Assembly: GCA_964408085.1 (NCBI GenBank)
Contig: CAYOYB010000006.1
Span: 62,001-126,000 of the forward strand
Direction: 5' to 3'
Source: CAJLIR01 sp964408085
GTDB lineage: Bacteria; Bacillota_I; Bacilli_A; RF39; UBA660
Length of the DNA: 64,000 nucleotides
Shown: piece after piece, positions 51,367 through 60,798 of the stretch
How positions within the stretch are numbered: the stretch's first letter is position 1
Layout of the letters: the number at the start of each line of letters is the position of its first letter
Notes under the pieces: model-generated
What the model was told of the DNA's origin: nothing
What the model saw: only the letters and a program-made list of their open reading frames with translations
Databases searched by the model: none
Translations under genes and position numbers: made by a program

Positions 51367-52170
51367 TCACCCCCAGTACTTTTTAATTATTAATTCTAAC
51401 ATATCATTAATCTCATCATTAAGAACTAAATTGCTAAATAAAAAACCTTTTATTAATAATTTTAAAGCGTCATTATATTTTATTCCCCTACTTTGTAAAT
51501 AAAATAATTCATCGTAATTAAATTTACCAACAAAGGCTGAATGATTAGCACTTACATCATTTTCATCAATCAATAAATTAGGATTAATCTGACATTTATT
51601 TTGATTAAAAGTTACAATTCGATTATTCTGATTAAGAACACAACCAAATTTACCTTTTGGAACCACTCCATTAACATCAAAAATAACCTCGCCATCATTT
51701 ATATTAACCGCATTATTAATAATATTACTAAATGTATTAGTAGCATTATGATTGATTAATAAATTGTATTTTTCACATCCTGTACTAATAGTTTTTAAAA
51801 CATAATCTATATTGGCATTTTCTCCATTCATATTAATAACATCAAACTGATTTATTTCTTTAACATCATAAAATTTTTGCACATGTAAATTACTCGATTT
51901 ATCTAAGTTATATGTATTTCTTATTTTTAATATATTATTACTATAATTTTCAAAAATATTGACATTAACATTTTCTAAACAATTTACGATTACATTAATT
52001 TTTATATCACTATTATTCAAATAAGATATGTAAAGATTAGTATCTTTTAGACACTCTATTTCTAAATTATTAACAGCTAAAAAAGTATCATTAATAGAAT
52101 AATTAATCCTAATTGTATCATCAATTACTTTTTCTTTTATTACACTATTTTCAATAATTATTTTATTCAT
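51367..52170 (-). CDS. Short SufB/SufD-type scaffold protein
   Basis: The 267-residue protein has the beta-helix core of SufBD and the family end SANHSAFVGKFNYDELFYLQSRGIKYNDALKLLIKGF, which matches the SufD/SufB pattern (H-xxTVG-xxx-LFYLQSRG). It lacks the N-terminal part of normal SufB or SufD (420-470 residues). It lies between sufC and sufS. It may form a homodimer scaffold with SufC, as in two-gene minimal systems; whether a separate SufB is encoded elsewhere is unknown. Confidence 0.85.
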   Translation of the reverse strand: MNKIIIENSVIKEKVIDDTIRINYSINDTFLAVNNLEIECLKDTNLYISYLNNSDIKINVIVNCLENVNVNIFENYSNNILKIRNTYNLDKSSNLHVQKFYDVKEINQFDVINMNGENANIDYVLKTISTGCEKYNLLINHNATNTFSNIINNAVNINDGEVIFDVNGVVPKGKFGCVLNQNNRIVTFNQNKCQINPNLLIDENDVSANHSAFVGKFNYDELFYLQSRGIKYNDALKLLIKGFLFSNLVLNDEINDMLELIIKKYWG

Positions 52171-52174
52171 ATTT

Positions 52175-52939
52175 CTAATTATCCTCTATAACATTTTCCC
52201 CAGTATTTAGAAAAAAATCATAACCATTTTGTTCAACTAAATCTACTAAGCTAAAATCTCCACTTTTAACAATATGACCATTTTTCATAATATGAACATA
52301 ATCTGGTTTAATATAATCTAATAATCTCTGATAATGTGTAATTAATAAAATAGCTGGTTTAAATTCATTATAATACTCCATAACTTTTTCTCCAACCACT
52401 TTTAAACTATCGACATCAAGACCAGAATCTATCTCATCTAATAATACTATTTTTGGTTCTAACATATACATCTGAAGTATTTCATTTTTCTTTCTTTCAC
52501 CACCAGAAAAACCTTTATTTATTCCTCTATGGATCATTTCTTTATTCATTTTTAAATTCTCAACTGTTTTATCCATTTTTTTAATAAAACTGTATAATTT
52601 AAAGTTTTCTCCTTCTTTAGCATGCAAAGCTGCTCGTAGAAAATCAGCATTTGTAACACCATCAATTTCTAAAGGCATCTGCATACCTAAAAATAATCCT
52701 AATCGAGCACGCTCATCAACTGTTAAATCATTAATCAATTTATCATCAAAAAATATTTCACCATTTAATACTTTATAATGATTATCCCCCATAATAACTT
52801 TAGATAAAGTTGATTTACCTGTACCATTTGGTCCCATAATTACATGTATTTCACCACTATTAATAGTCAATGAAAAATTATCAAGAATTTTTTTATTTTC
52901 AACTTCAACTGTTAAATTAGTAATTTTAAGTGTATGCAT
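52175..52939 (-). CDS. sufC: Fe-S cluster assembly ATPase SufC
   Basis: The 254-residue ABC ATPase has Walker A GPNGTGKST, the family signature FSGGERKKNEILQM, Walker B PKIVLLDEIDSGLDVD and the H-loop ITHYQRLL. It drives the SufBD scaffold. The start at 52939 has GGAGATGG upstream; a frame open to 52966 adds nine residues without a site. First gene of the suf run. Confidence 0.96.
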   Translation of the reverse strand: MHTLKITNLTVEVENKKILDNFSLTINSGEIHVIMGPNGTGKSTLSKVIMGDNHYKVLNGEIFFDDKLINDLTVDERARLGLFLGMQMPLEIDGVTNADFLRAALHAKEGENFKLYSFIKKMDKTVENLKMNKEMIHRGINKGFSGGERKKNEILQMYMLEPKIVLLDEIDSGLDVDSLKVVGEKVMEYYNEFKPAILLITHYQRLLDYIKPDYVHIMKNGHIVKSGDFSLVDLVEQNGYDFFLNTGENVIEDN

Positions 52940-52973
52940 AAAACCATCTCCTTTATAATTATACATTAATACT

Positions 52974-53000
52974 AAAAAAAAGTCGATAACTTCGACTTTT
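52974..53000 (-). terminator. Intrinsic terminator before sufC
   Basis: AAAAGTCGA (52978-52986) pairs with TCGACTTTT (52992-53000); T run on the minus strand. It ends the transcript of the gene at 53011..53640. Confidence 0.8.
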
Positions 53001-53010
53001 TAAAACATTT

Positions 53011-53640
53011 TTAGAAAATCTTTTTATAAACTTTTTGAAAAGAATCATGACTTAATATGTCACTATTAATAGATGCGACTTCATCTTTTCCAGCCATAAT
53101 ATATTCCATATAATTACGTTTTAATTTTACTTTTTGAATATCAAATAAATCAAAAAATTGGAATACTAAATTTTCAAAATCATTTATTGACATAGCTTTT
53201 TCGCCAATTGTTAAATTTTTAGAAATTTGGTATAATTCTATTTCATAAATTATATTACTTATTTCCTCCTTATTAGTTAGATTAATATCTTTAAAAATAG
53301 TTTCATCATTTTTTAATTGCAATAAAATACTATCTTTATCATTTTCTGTATAATTATTAGGCATTTTTTCTTTAAAATTTACACCCATATATACTCCAAG
53401 AAAACGTAAATCTAAAACCTCAGATTGTATCATATCAAATAAAACAGTATATAATAATGGATTTTTATTATATTCTTTCAAATTATTTGTTAAATCTCCA
53501 TATATATATTTATCTTGATAAGAAACCTTTACATAATCTAAAAATTCATTTAAAACATCTTTATTATACTTCATATCATAAATTTTAGGTTTATTATTTT
53601 TAAAATTGTCACTTGAAATTGGCAAATACAAACTGCTCAT
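53011..53640 (-). CDS. Hypothetical cytosolic protein, 209 residues
   Basis: I do not recognise this protein. It has no signal peptide or span, is rich in Asn, Lys and Asp, and looks alpha-helical. Motifs such as EVLDLRFLGVYMGVNFKEKMP and NIIYEIELYQISKNLTIGEKAMS do not point to a known family. A ribosome site is weak (GAGGTGGAATT). It has its own terminator and does not share a transcript with the suf genes. Confidence 0.6.
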   Translation of the reverse strand: MSSLYLPISSDNFKNNKPKIYDMKYNKDVLNEFLDYVKVSYQDKYIYGDLTNNLKEYNKNPLLYTVLFDMIQSEVLDLRFLGVYMGVNFKEKMPNNYTENDKDSILLQLKNDETIFKDINLTNKEEISNIIYEIELYQISKNLTIGEKAMSINDFENLVFQFFDLFDIQKVKLKRNYMEYIMAGKDEVASINSDILSHDSFQKVYKKIF

Positions 53641-53823
53641 AATTCCACCTCAATACAATATATATTAACATATAATAATAATTAAAACAAGTTAGAATTG
53701 TATACTTTTTCTAATTATGACCATAATATAAATGAATATTTGCAGTATTCACTAAAAAGAGTAATACTCTTTTTTATTTTAATTTATTTATGATATAATA
53801 ATCTATATAAGGAGGCAGAAATA

Positions 53824-54189
53824 ATGGAATGCATTTTTTGTAAAATAATTAATAAAGAAATTCCCTCATATACCATTTATGAGGATGATATTGTTAAAGT
53901 TTTTTTAGATATTAATCCTGATGCTAATGGACATTTATTAATCATACCTAAAAAACATTATTTAGGATTAAAAGAAATTGATGATGAAACACTTATGAGA
54001 ATTATGAAAATAGCTAGGGAAATGGAAGAAAAATTAATAGCTAAATTACATATTGATGGATTAACACTTATCCAAAATAATGGTTCTGTTCAAGAAGTTA
54101 AACATTATCACTTACATCTAAAACCACATTATAATGAAAAGCAAGAATTAAAACCTGTTGAAGAAATATATAATCTATTAATGAGTTAA
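53824..54189 (+). CDS. HIT-family nucleotide hydrolase/transferase
   Basis: The 121-residue protein begins CIFCKIINKEIPSYTIYEDD and contains LDINPDANGHLLIIPKKHY and the histidine triad KHYHLHLKP (variant HxHxH). HIT proteins hydrolyse nucleotidyl compounds such as adenosine phosphoramidates. CxxC at residues 4-7 may bind zinc. AGGAGG lies eight bases before the ATG, and TATAAT occurs near 53790. Confidence 0.92.
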   Translation: MECIFCKIINKEIPSYTIYEDDIVKVFLDINPDANGHLLIIPKKHYLGLKEIDDETLMRIMKIAREMEEKLIAKLHIDGLTLIQNNGSVQEVKHYHLHLKPHYNEKQELKPVEEIYNLLMS

Positions 54190-54245
54190 CATTTTAACAA
54201 AAAGAATAATCCCTTGTCAATAATTAACAACTCATTTACAAAAAC

Positions 54246-54270
54246 AAAAACTGTCAATAGACAGTTTTTT
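54246..54270. terminator. Bidirectional terminator after the HIT gene
   Basis: AAAAACTGTC pairs with GACAGTTTTT around AATA. It lies between the HIT gene and the convergent coiled-coil gene. Confidence 0.8.
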
Positions 54271-54976
54271 AATTTTCATCACTAAATTTTTCAATTCCAA
54301 CTGTGAATTCACCAACTAATTCATTAAACTTAATTAAATTATTAGCAAGCTCGCTTTTATCACTCTCACATTGAATACGATCTAATTTAAGTTGTTCTTT
54401 TGCTTCATTTAAACTTTCTCTTTCAGCCTTTAATTCATGTTCTAAAGCCTCTAATTGTTGTTTCTTTTCCTTCATGAATAAAATATTTTTCTGTTTTTCT
54501 TCTTTTATTTTTTCAAGTTCTTGTTTACGTTTTTCTTGGAATGCAACCTTATCAGCATTTAATTTTTCTTGTTGTTGTTTAAGTTCATCAATACTCTTTT
54601 CAATAACCAACTTTTTCTGTTTTAATTTTTCATATGCTGCCTTTTTATATTCTTTTATTTTTTCATACTCAAGTTCTTTATTTTTTTCAAAGTTACTCTT
54701 ATCTATATTGAATTTCTTTATTTTTTCTTCTAATTGTTGTTTTAAAAGTAAATTTTTTTGAAAAATATTTGTAGCTTCTTTAACATTATTATTTGCGCGT
54801 TCAAAAATATTCTCAATATTTACAGAATTTTTTGGAGCATCACTAACAGTTTCACTTGCGCTAATATCATCAACATCAGAATTATCATTTAAACTACTAT
54901 CATCCATAACAAAATCTTTATCTAAATCGATTTCATTATCATTAGATACATTTTCTTGAACATCACCTAAAGACAT
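54269..54976 (-). CDS. Coiled-coil protein, 235 residues (paralogue of the upstream gene)
   Basis: The acidic N terminus (about 1-50, Asp/Ser/Asn-rich) precedes a long coiled coil (about 60-215) rich in Lys, Glu and Gln heptads and ends FNELVGEFTVGIEKFSDEN. The design, including the ENIFERANNNV / FQKNLLLKQQLEEK start of the coil and the end, matches the 386-residue gene upstream. No membrane span. Four bases separate the genes, so they are co-expressed. A structural or cytoskeletal role is plausible but unproven. Confidence 0.75.
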   Translation of the reverse strand: MSLGDVQENVSNDNEIDLDKDFVMDDSSLNDNSDVDDISASETVSDAPKNSVNIENIFERANNNVKEATNIFQKNLLLKQQLEEKIKKFNIDKSNFEKNKELEYEKIKEYKKAAYEKLKQKKLVIEKSIDELKQQQEKLNADKVAFQEKRKQELEKIKEEKQKNILFMKEKKQQLEALEHELKAERESLNEAKEQLKLDRIQCESDKSELANNLIKFNELVGEFTVGIEKFSDEN

Positions 54977-54980
54977 CTAA

Positions 54981-56141
54981 CTATTCCTTATCATTAGGTA
55001 ATTGTGAAAAACTTGTATTAAATTGAGAAACTAAAGTCTTAAATCTTGCACAGCTTTGAGCCAAATTCTTATTTTCTAATTCTAATTTCTTCTCTTCTAT
55101 TTCTTTATATTTTGCAAATTGTTCTTGTTTGAAATCTAATTCTTTTCTAGAATTTTCTAAACCTTGACGAGTTAATCCCATTTCTTTATCAAATTGTTCT
55201 TTTTCTGAATCTAATTTAGATTGTTCTAAATCTTTAAATTTAGCAAATTCTTGTTCTTTTGTAGCTAATTCATCTTGTCTTTCTTTCAAACTCTTTTGAG
55301 TCATTTCTCTTTCTTTTTCAAATTGACTCTTTTCAGTGTCTAATTTATTTTTATCACTTCTAATTTTCTCTTCTTCAACCTTTTTGTAATCTTCAAATTG
55401 TTCTTTTTCTGTTTCTAATTGTTCTCTCGTAATATTTAAAGATTGTTCTAATAAATCAAGTTCTGTATTTTTAGCCAAAACATCTTCATTAAATTTAGCT
55501 TCTTCACTTTCGATTCTTTGACGTTGTGTAGCAACATATTCATCACATTGTTGTTTTTCTTTTTCAATTGATTTCCTTTGTTCTGCAACATAACGATCAA
55601 ATTCAATCTTTTCTTTCTCAAATTTTTCTTTTATTTCTTCTAAAGATTTTTCATTCTTATTTAAAGAAGATTTTTTTTCTATTAAATTTGAAATGAAATT
55701 ATTGGCTCCAACTACATCACTATATAAATTATTAAATAGAGAATCAAAATCTGAAAGAACATCATTGTTTTCAGCACCTACAATAGAAGTATCATTAGAT
55801 TCACTTTTTTCTTTTGACTGAACACTTTTATCAGAATTTTCACTCATCAAGACTTTATTATTACTTCCATTACTTTCATCATCATTATCACTAGCTGCTA
55901 GTACAGGTTGCTCAAATTCTGCTGGCTTTAAATCTTCATCTTTATCTGAATTAATAAAAGTTGAGAAATTATCATTATTTAATTCTTCGCCAATTGAATC
56001 AAAATCATCATCTAATAAATTAGCTCCATCATCAATTTCCATTATTTCTTTGTCATAGAAATCATTTTCTTTTAATACATCATTTTCACTTTCTTTTACG
56101 TTATTATCTTTAGTATCCATAAATTCTAATCCTTTATCCAT
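54981..56141 (-). CDS. Coiled-coil protein, 386 residues
   Basis: The first 130 residues are acidic and probably disordered. Residues about 135-360 form a long coiled coil with repeated stretches (EKEQFxxYxxxEEEKL, KEREMTQKSLKERQDEL, KEMGLTRQGLENSRKEL) that recur about every 35 residues. The end is ARFKTLVSQFNTSFSQLPNDKE, homologous in layout to the 235-residue neighbour. No span. AGGGGAAG precedes the ATG at 56141. Function unknown; a filament-like or spacer role is suggested by the structure. Confidence 0.75.
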   Translation of the reverse strand: MDKGLEFMDTKDNNVKESENDVLKENDFYDKEIMEIDDGANLLDDDFDSIGEELNNDNFSTFINSDKDEDLKPAEFEQPVLAASDNDDESNGSNNKVLMSENSDKSVQSKEKSESNDTSIVGAENNDVLSDFDSLFNNLYSDVVGANNFISNLIEKKSSLNKNEKSLEEIKEKFEKEKIEFDRYVAEQRKSIEKEKQQCDEYVATQRQRIESEEAKFNEDVLAKNTELDLLEQSLNITREQLETEKEQFEDYKKVEEEKIRSDKNKLDTEKSQFEKEREMTQKSLKERQDELATKEQEFAKFKDLEQSKLDSEKEQFDKEMGLTRQGLENSRKELDFKQEQFAKYKEIEEKKLELENKNLAQSCARFKTLVSQFNTSFSQLPNDKE

Positions 56142-56259
56142 ATTCTTCCCCTCTTTACTATCCTTAGAGCAACAACGTACTCTAGTTTAAAATATCATAT
56201 ACAGTATATCATAAAAATTTAAAAAGTAAAACAATTTTTTGTTTTTTTTTAATTTTTAT

Positions 56260-58782
56260 CTATATTTTAAAATCATCTAAAAAATCATCTATTGTCATTA
56301 TCTTACTATCAATACTATCTAAAGAAGTTTTTTCATTATCTTCTAATACTTTATCAATAGTAGCATTATCATTTGAAATTGGTTTAAAAACTTTAAATAT
56401 ATCAACTATATCACCCTTACAAACGGTAGCACCTGTTGAATATCTATCTAAAATTGGTAATTCTGTTACTTTTATACTAACAATTTCATCTCTTTTCTTT
56501 ACTCCTAAAGAATCTTTATTATTTGTAATATATGTTTTTAAAATATTATAAGGATTTGTCTTAACCTCTCTAATAATTTGTACACCTTTTTTAGCTCTAC
56601 TAATACATTCAAATTGATCTAAATGAATTCTTTTAGCTGTATTTTTATTTGTTACTAGTGTTAAATATTCAGAAGTACCTTGATCAAATACTTCACCATT
56701 AACAACATAATCATTCTTTAAATTAATAGCTTTTACCCCACTTGCCTTTAAACCAACAATAGGAACTTCTTCTAATTTATAACGTAAACCATAGCCATTA
56801 AATGTTGAAATAAATATATCACTAGCATTACTAATACAAACAGAAATAACTTTATCCATATCTTTTAATTTCATACAAGCAATTGGCTTAGAATACCTTT
56901 GAACTTTAAAATCACTTAATTTAGTTCGTTTTACCATACCATCACGTGTAAAAATAGTAATAAAACTATCAGCATTAAAATCATAAACTGGATAAGCACT
57001 TATAATGTTTTCTCCTTCGTCTAATTTAATGATATTGCTTATGTGTTTACCTAATTCTTTCCATTTTAAATCAGGTAGTTCATGAACTGGTACATATAGA
57101 AAATTTCCTAAATCTGTAAAAACTAAAATTGTATCCATTGTATTTACTTCAAATTGTCCAAGGACATAGTCACCATCTTTTAGAGTTATGTTACTATCAT
57201 CACTTGAATTATAACTTCTTAAAGATGTTCTTTTTGCATAACCATCACGAGTTACAACAACAACACAATCCTCTTTTGGTATAAGATTAGTAGCATCAAT
57301 CTTAATTTCAGTAATTTCATCTTTAATTTCTGTCTTTCTTGGTGTACCATACTCTTCTTTAATACGAATTAACTCTGCTCTTATAACATCCATTAACTTT
57401 TTATTATCAGCTAAAATACTTTCTAAAGCTTTAATCAATTTTTTCAAATTTTTTTGTTCTTCAATTAATTCGTTAACATCTGTATTACTTAAACGATATA
57501 ATTGTAAATCAACAATAGCTGTAGCTTGTTTTTCTGTAAATTCAAATCTTTCTACTAAATTTTTAATCGAATCACTTTTATTTTTACTAGCTCTAATTAA
57601 AGCAATTATTTCATCTAAAATAGATAAAGCTTTTATAAGTCCTTCAACAATATGCATTCTAGTTCTAGCATGTTCTAAATCAAATTGCGTCCTCTTAGTA
57701 ACAACATCTTTTTGATGGTTAACATAAGCTTTTAAGATTTCAACTATGCCAAGTGTCATAGGACGATTATTTACTATTGAAACCATATTATAACTATACG
57801 CTATTTGCATTTCAGTATTTTTTAACAAATAGTTTATAATTAAATCACTATTAGCATCCTTTTTTAAATCGATAACAATTGTTTCAGGATTATCCAAATT
57901 AGATTCGTCTCTAACCTCAACAATGCCATCTATCTTTTTATCAATTCTAATATCATCAATTTTCTTTACTAAATTTGCCTTATTAACATCAAAAGGAATT
58001 TCTGTGATAATAATTTGTTTTTTACCTTTATTTTGTTCAATAGTATATTTAGACTTAACTATAACTTTACCACGTCCTGTTTTGAAAGAATCTGTAATTC
58101 CATTTATGCCTTCAACAATTCCTCCTGTTGGAAAATCAGGACCTTTTACAATCTGCATAACATCTTCTAAGGTGGATTCTGGTTTATCCATTAAAAGAAT
58201 TGTTGCATCGATAATTTCAATTAAATTGTGAGGTGGTATATTAGTAGCATATCCTGCACTGATACCAGTCGAACCATTTACTAATAAATTAGGAAACTTA
58301 GCTGGTAATACGGTTGGCTCAAGCAAAGTATCATCATAATTCCAGGTCCATAAAATTGTATCTTTATCAATATCTTTTAATAATTCATTACTAATTTTAG
58401 AAAGTCGTGCTTCTGTATAACGCATAGCAGCAGCACTGTCACCATCCATTGAACCATTATTTCCATGCATATCAATTGTTATCGCATTTTGTTTCCACCA
58501 CTGGCTCATTCTAACCATAGCTTCATAAATACTAGAATCTCCATGTGGATGATATTGACCCATAACATTTCCAACTGTTTTGGCTGATTTTTTATAAGCC
58601 TTATCATAAGTATTCTTATCACGATACATACCATATAAAATTCGTCTTTGAACAGGTTTTAGTCCATCACGAACATCAGGTAAAGCACGTTCTTGAATAA
58701 TTGATTTAGCATATTCGCCAAACCTAACTCCCATGATTTCTTCTAGTGAATAATTGTAAATTCGCTTTAATGCATCTTGCAT
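56260..58782 (-). CDS. parC: DNA topoisomerase IV subunit A
   Basis: The 840-residue protein has the type IIA breakage domain: RFGEYAKSIIQERALPDVRDGLKPVQRRILYGM, KTVGNVMGQYHPHGDSSIYEAMVRMSQWWK, and the catalytic Tyr in AAAMRYTEARL. The beta-pinwheel C-terminal part lacks a GyrA box (QRRGGKG), and the QWWK pattern after the QRDR fits ParC rather than GyrA. It decatenates sister chromosomes. ParE, which normally precedes it, is not in the window. The QRDR positions appear wild type (Ser-Ser, Glu). Confidence 0.92.
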   Translation of the reverse strand: MQDALKRIYNYSLEEIMGVRFGEYAKSIIQERALPDVRDGLKPVQRRILYGMYRDKNTYDKAYKKSAKTVGNVMGQYHPHGDSSIYEAMVRMSQWWKQNAITIDMHGNNGSMDGDSAAAMRYTEARLSKISNELLKDIDKDTILWTWNYDDTLLEPTVLPAKFPNLLVNGSTGISAGYATNIPPHNLIEIIDATILLMDKPESTLEDVMQIVKGPDFPTGGIVEGINGITDSFKTGRGKVIVKSKYTIEQNKGKKQIIITEIPFDVNKANLVKKIDDIRIDKKIDGIVEVRDESNLDNPETIVIDLKKDANSDLIINYLLKNTEMQIAYSYNMVSIVNNRPMTLGIVEILKAYVNHQKDVVTKRTQFDLEHARTRMHIVEGLIKALSILDEIIALIRASKNKSDSIKNLVERFEFTEKQATAIVDLQLYRLSNTDVNELIEEQKNLKKLIKALESILADNKKLMDVIRAELIRIKEEYGTPRKTEIKDEITEIKIDATNLIPKEDCVVVVTRDGYAKRTSLRSYNSSDDSNITLKDGDYVLGQFEVNTMDTILVFTDLGNFLYVPVHELPDLKWKELGKHISNIIKLDEGENIISAYPVYDFNADSFITIFTRDGMVKRTKLSDFKVQRYSKPIACMKLKDMDKVISVCISNASDIFISTFNGYGLRYKLEEVPIVGLKASGVKAINLKNDYVVNGEVFDQGTSEYLTLVTNKNTAKRIHLDQFECISRAKKGVQIIREVKTNPYNILKTYITNNKDSLGVKKRDEIVSIKVTELPILDRYSTGATVCKGDIVDIFKVFKPISNDNATIDKVLEDNEKTSLDSIDSKIMTIDDFLDDFKI

Positions 58783-58805
58783 AACATCACCTTACCTAAT
58801 TATAA

Positions 58806-58841
58806 ACAAAAAAAAAGAAAAAATCAAATTCCTTTTTTTAT
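58806..58841 (-). terminator. Weak A/T-rich terminator after the LCP gene
   Basis: An A-rich arm ending AAAAAAAGAA and TTCCTTTTTTT can pair with one bulge; a long T run follows on the minus strand. It lies just beyond the stop at 58855. Confidence 0.4.
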
Positions 58842-58854
58842 AAACTAAATTTAT

Positions 58855-60636
58855 CTATTCATTATCTTCTTTTTTATCATCAGAATTTTCTAAATCTTTA
58901 TTTTTATCATCATCAGGTTCAGTTGGATTATTATTTTCCTCATTATTTGGTTTATCTTCATTATTATTATCATCTTGATTAGAACCTGTGTTAGAATCTT
59001 CTTTTTTATTATCTAAATCTTCATCTTTCTTATCTTCAACTTTGGTAGTTGTGGTAGTCGTCTTAGTTGTAGTAGATATTTTTGTAGTTGTTGTTGTAGA
59101 AGAAGTTGTAGTTGTATTTTTTGTTGTTACCTGATTATTACTAGATACAGGTGCTGTTGGTATATTAGTAACATCTATTGCTTCACCCTTCATAACTTTG
59201 TTAATTGTTTCATGGGCATAATCAATAGTTGAAACATCTGGTTGCATTACATATAATTTTTGATCACCATAACTATAAGTATAATTCTCTGAGTCACTAC
59301 CATTTAAACTAATTGAAGCAATATTCCATTTAGGCATTTTATCTATTTGAAATTTAGCTAATTGTTGAATATCTGACATTCCCATATTAGTTTGGAAAGA
59401 ATCTTTTAGAGCCTCTAAAATACTTGTATATTTATTTAAAATAGCTGGACTCATAGCTTTATTAACAATAGCCATAATAACTGCTTGTTGATTTTTAACA
59501 CGTTGTCTATCACCATCAATAAAATTATATCGAGCACGAGAGAATGCTAAAGCATATTCACCATCTACATAATTATAACCTTTATTAAACTGATAACCAT
59601 AGGTATTAAATGTATAATCCGAATATACATCTACACCACCTAAAACATCTACAAGATTTATTACTGATGAAAAATTAACACGTACATAATAATTTATTTC
59701 TATATCAAGTAAATTTTCAATTGTTCCAATTGAACAATCAATACCATACATTCCTGCATGAGTAAGTTTATCTTTTTCATTATAGCAAGAAAGTTCTACA
59801 TAATAATCTCTTGGTATTGATGTTAATAATACTTGTTTGGTTACAGGATTAACTGTTATTATCATATTAACATCACTACGAGCTATTGAATCAATTTCAC
59901 CATAAGTATCAATACCACTTAAGAATATATTAAATGAATCTTTTGTTACATTAACCGAATTAGATTCAACTTTAGATTCTTTTTTTATAGAGAATTGATA
60001 AATAATTTTTACCTTATCATCAAAATCTTCAATTTGTTCATCTAAAATTGCTTTATGATAATCAGCTAATAAAATAGCGTCATCTTTCTTTTCCAATAAA
60101 GAATTTCCTAAATCAAAAATACTCTTGTTATTAACACTTTCAAATACAACTTTAGTTTTTAATTCTTCTAAAGCTTTATCGTTATTACCTAACTTTCCAA
60201 CATAACCAACTTTTTTATCTAATAAATCCTTTTCATTTGAAAGTTCGCTTTCTTTTAAAGCTAATACATAATAATTCTCAACTTCATAATTATTATCAGT
60301 TATGGATTGAAAGAAAGCTATTGTCCTATCAATATAATGATTAGCAAAAAATAATACTAATGACAAAATTAAAACCATAACATCGCTGATTATTTTAATT
60401 TTCCATTTTATTTTTTTATGAAGACATAACAATCCAAAAACAGAAATACAAATAATTTCAAATGCAAAAATCAAAAATGTAAACTTAAAAGGAAGCATAT
60501 TTAATTTGAAAATATTAATTGTAAGTAATAAAGATATAAAACAAAAGATAGAATATAATACTATACTTGTAATACTAATTATTTTCTTTTTTTTAGGACT
60601 AATTTTTGAAACTTTTTTTTCTTTTTTCTTTGCCAT
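58855..60636 (-). CDS. LytR-CpsA-Psr (LCP) family cell-wall polymer ligase
   Basis: The 593-residue protein has a basic N terminus, three spans (about 22-108), an extracellular accessory domain (about 115-235) and the LCP domain (about 240-450): IFLSGID, IARSDVNMIITVNP, LLTSIPRDYYVEL, HAGMYGID, LVDVLGGVDVYSDY and ALAFSRARYNFIDGDRQRVKNQQ. The C-terminal 100 residues are a Thr-rich repeat (TTTTT-K) then an acidic Asn/Asp/Glu tail. LCP enzymes transfer polymers from undecaprenyl pyrophosphate to peptidoglycan. Found downstream of nothing else in the run; parC follows. Confidence 0.93.
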   Translation of the reverse strand: MAKKKEKKVSKISPKKKKIISITSIVLYSIFCFISLLLTINIFKLNMLPFKFTFLIFAFEIICISVFGLLCLHKKIKWKIKIISDVMVLILSLVLFFANHYIDRTIAFFQSITDNNYEVENYYVLALKESELSNEKDLLDKKVGYVGKLGNNDKALEELKTKVVFESVNNKSIFDLGNSLLEKKDDAILLADYHKAILDEQIEDFDDKVKIIYQFSIKKESKVESNSVNVTKDSFNIFLSGIDTYGEIDSIARSDVNMIITVNPVTKQVLLTSIPRDYYVELSCYNEKDKLTHAGMYGIDCSIGTIENLLDIEINYYVRVNFSSVINLVDVLGGVDVYSDYTFNTYGYQFNKGYNYVDGEYALAFSRARYNFIDGDRQRVKNQQAVIMAIVNKAMSPAILNKYTSILEALKDSFQTNMGMSDIQQLAKFQIDKMPKWNIASISLNGSDSENYTYSYGDQKLYVMQPDVSTIDYAHETINKVMKGEAIDVTNIPTAPVSSNNQVTTKNTTTTSSTTTTTKISTTTKTTTTTTKVEDKKDEDLDNKKEDSNTGSNQDDNNNEDKPNNEENNNPTEPDDDKNKDLENSDDKKEDNE

Positions 60637-60773
60637 TTTATTACCTCTAATCTATAATTAATTATTATTTAATATACTAAAAAATTATAACACTTTTTTT
60701 CAATATTAGCAAATTATAAAAATTTATTATTTTTTCATCATTAGTATATTTAAATTATTTAATTTTTAAGTAT

Positions 60774-60798
60774 TAAAAAAATATGGCATTTAACCATA
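60774..60798 (-). terminator. Intrinsic terminator of the lipoprotein gene
   Basis: TATGG (60782-60786) pairs with CCATA (60794-60798), followed on the minus strand by a T run, directly after the stop at 60799. Confidence 0.65.

Noticed and set aside
53754..53775. Palindrome AAAAAGAGTA/TACTCTTTTTT upstream of the HIT gene
   Set aside because: It looks like a terminator on the plus strand, but no plus-strand gene ends there; it may be an attenuator of the HIT gene, but the promoter seems to lie after it.
56260..58782. GyrA instead of ParC
   Set aside because: No GyrA box in the C-terminal domain, and the QWWK pattern after the QRDR fits ParC.
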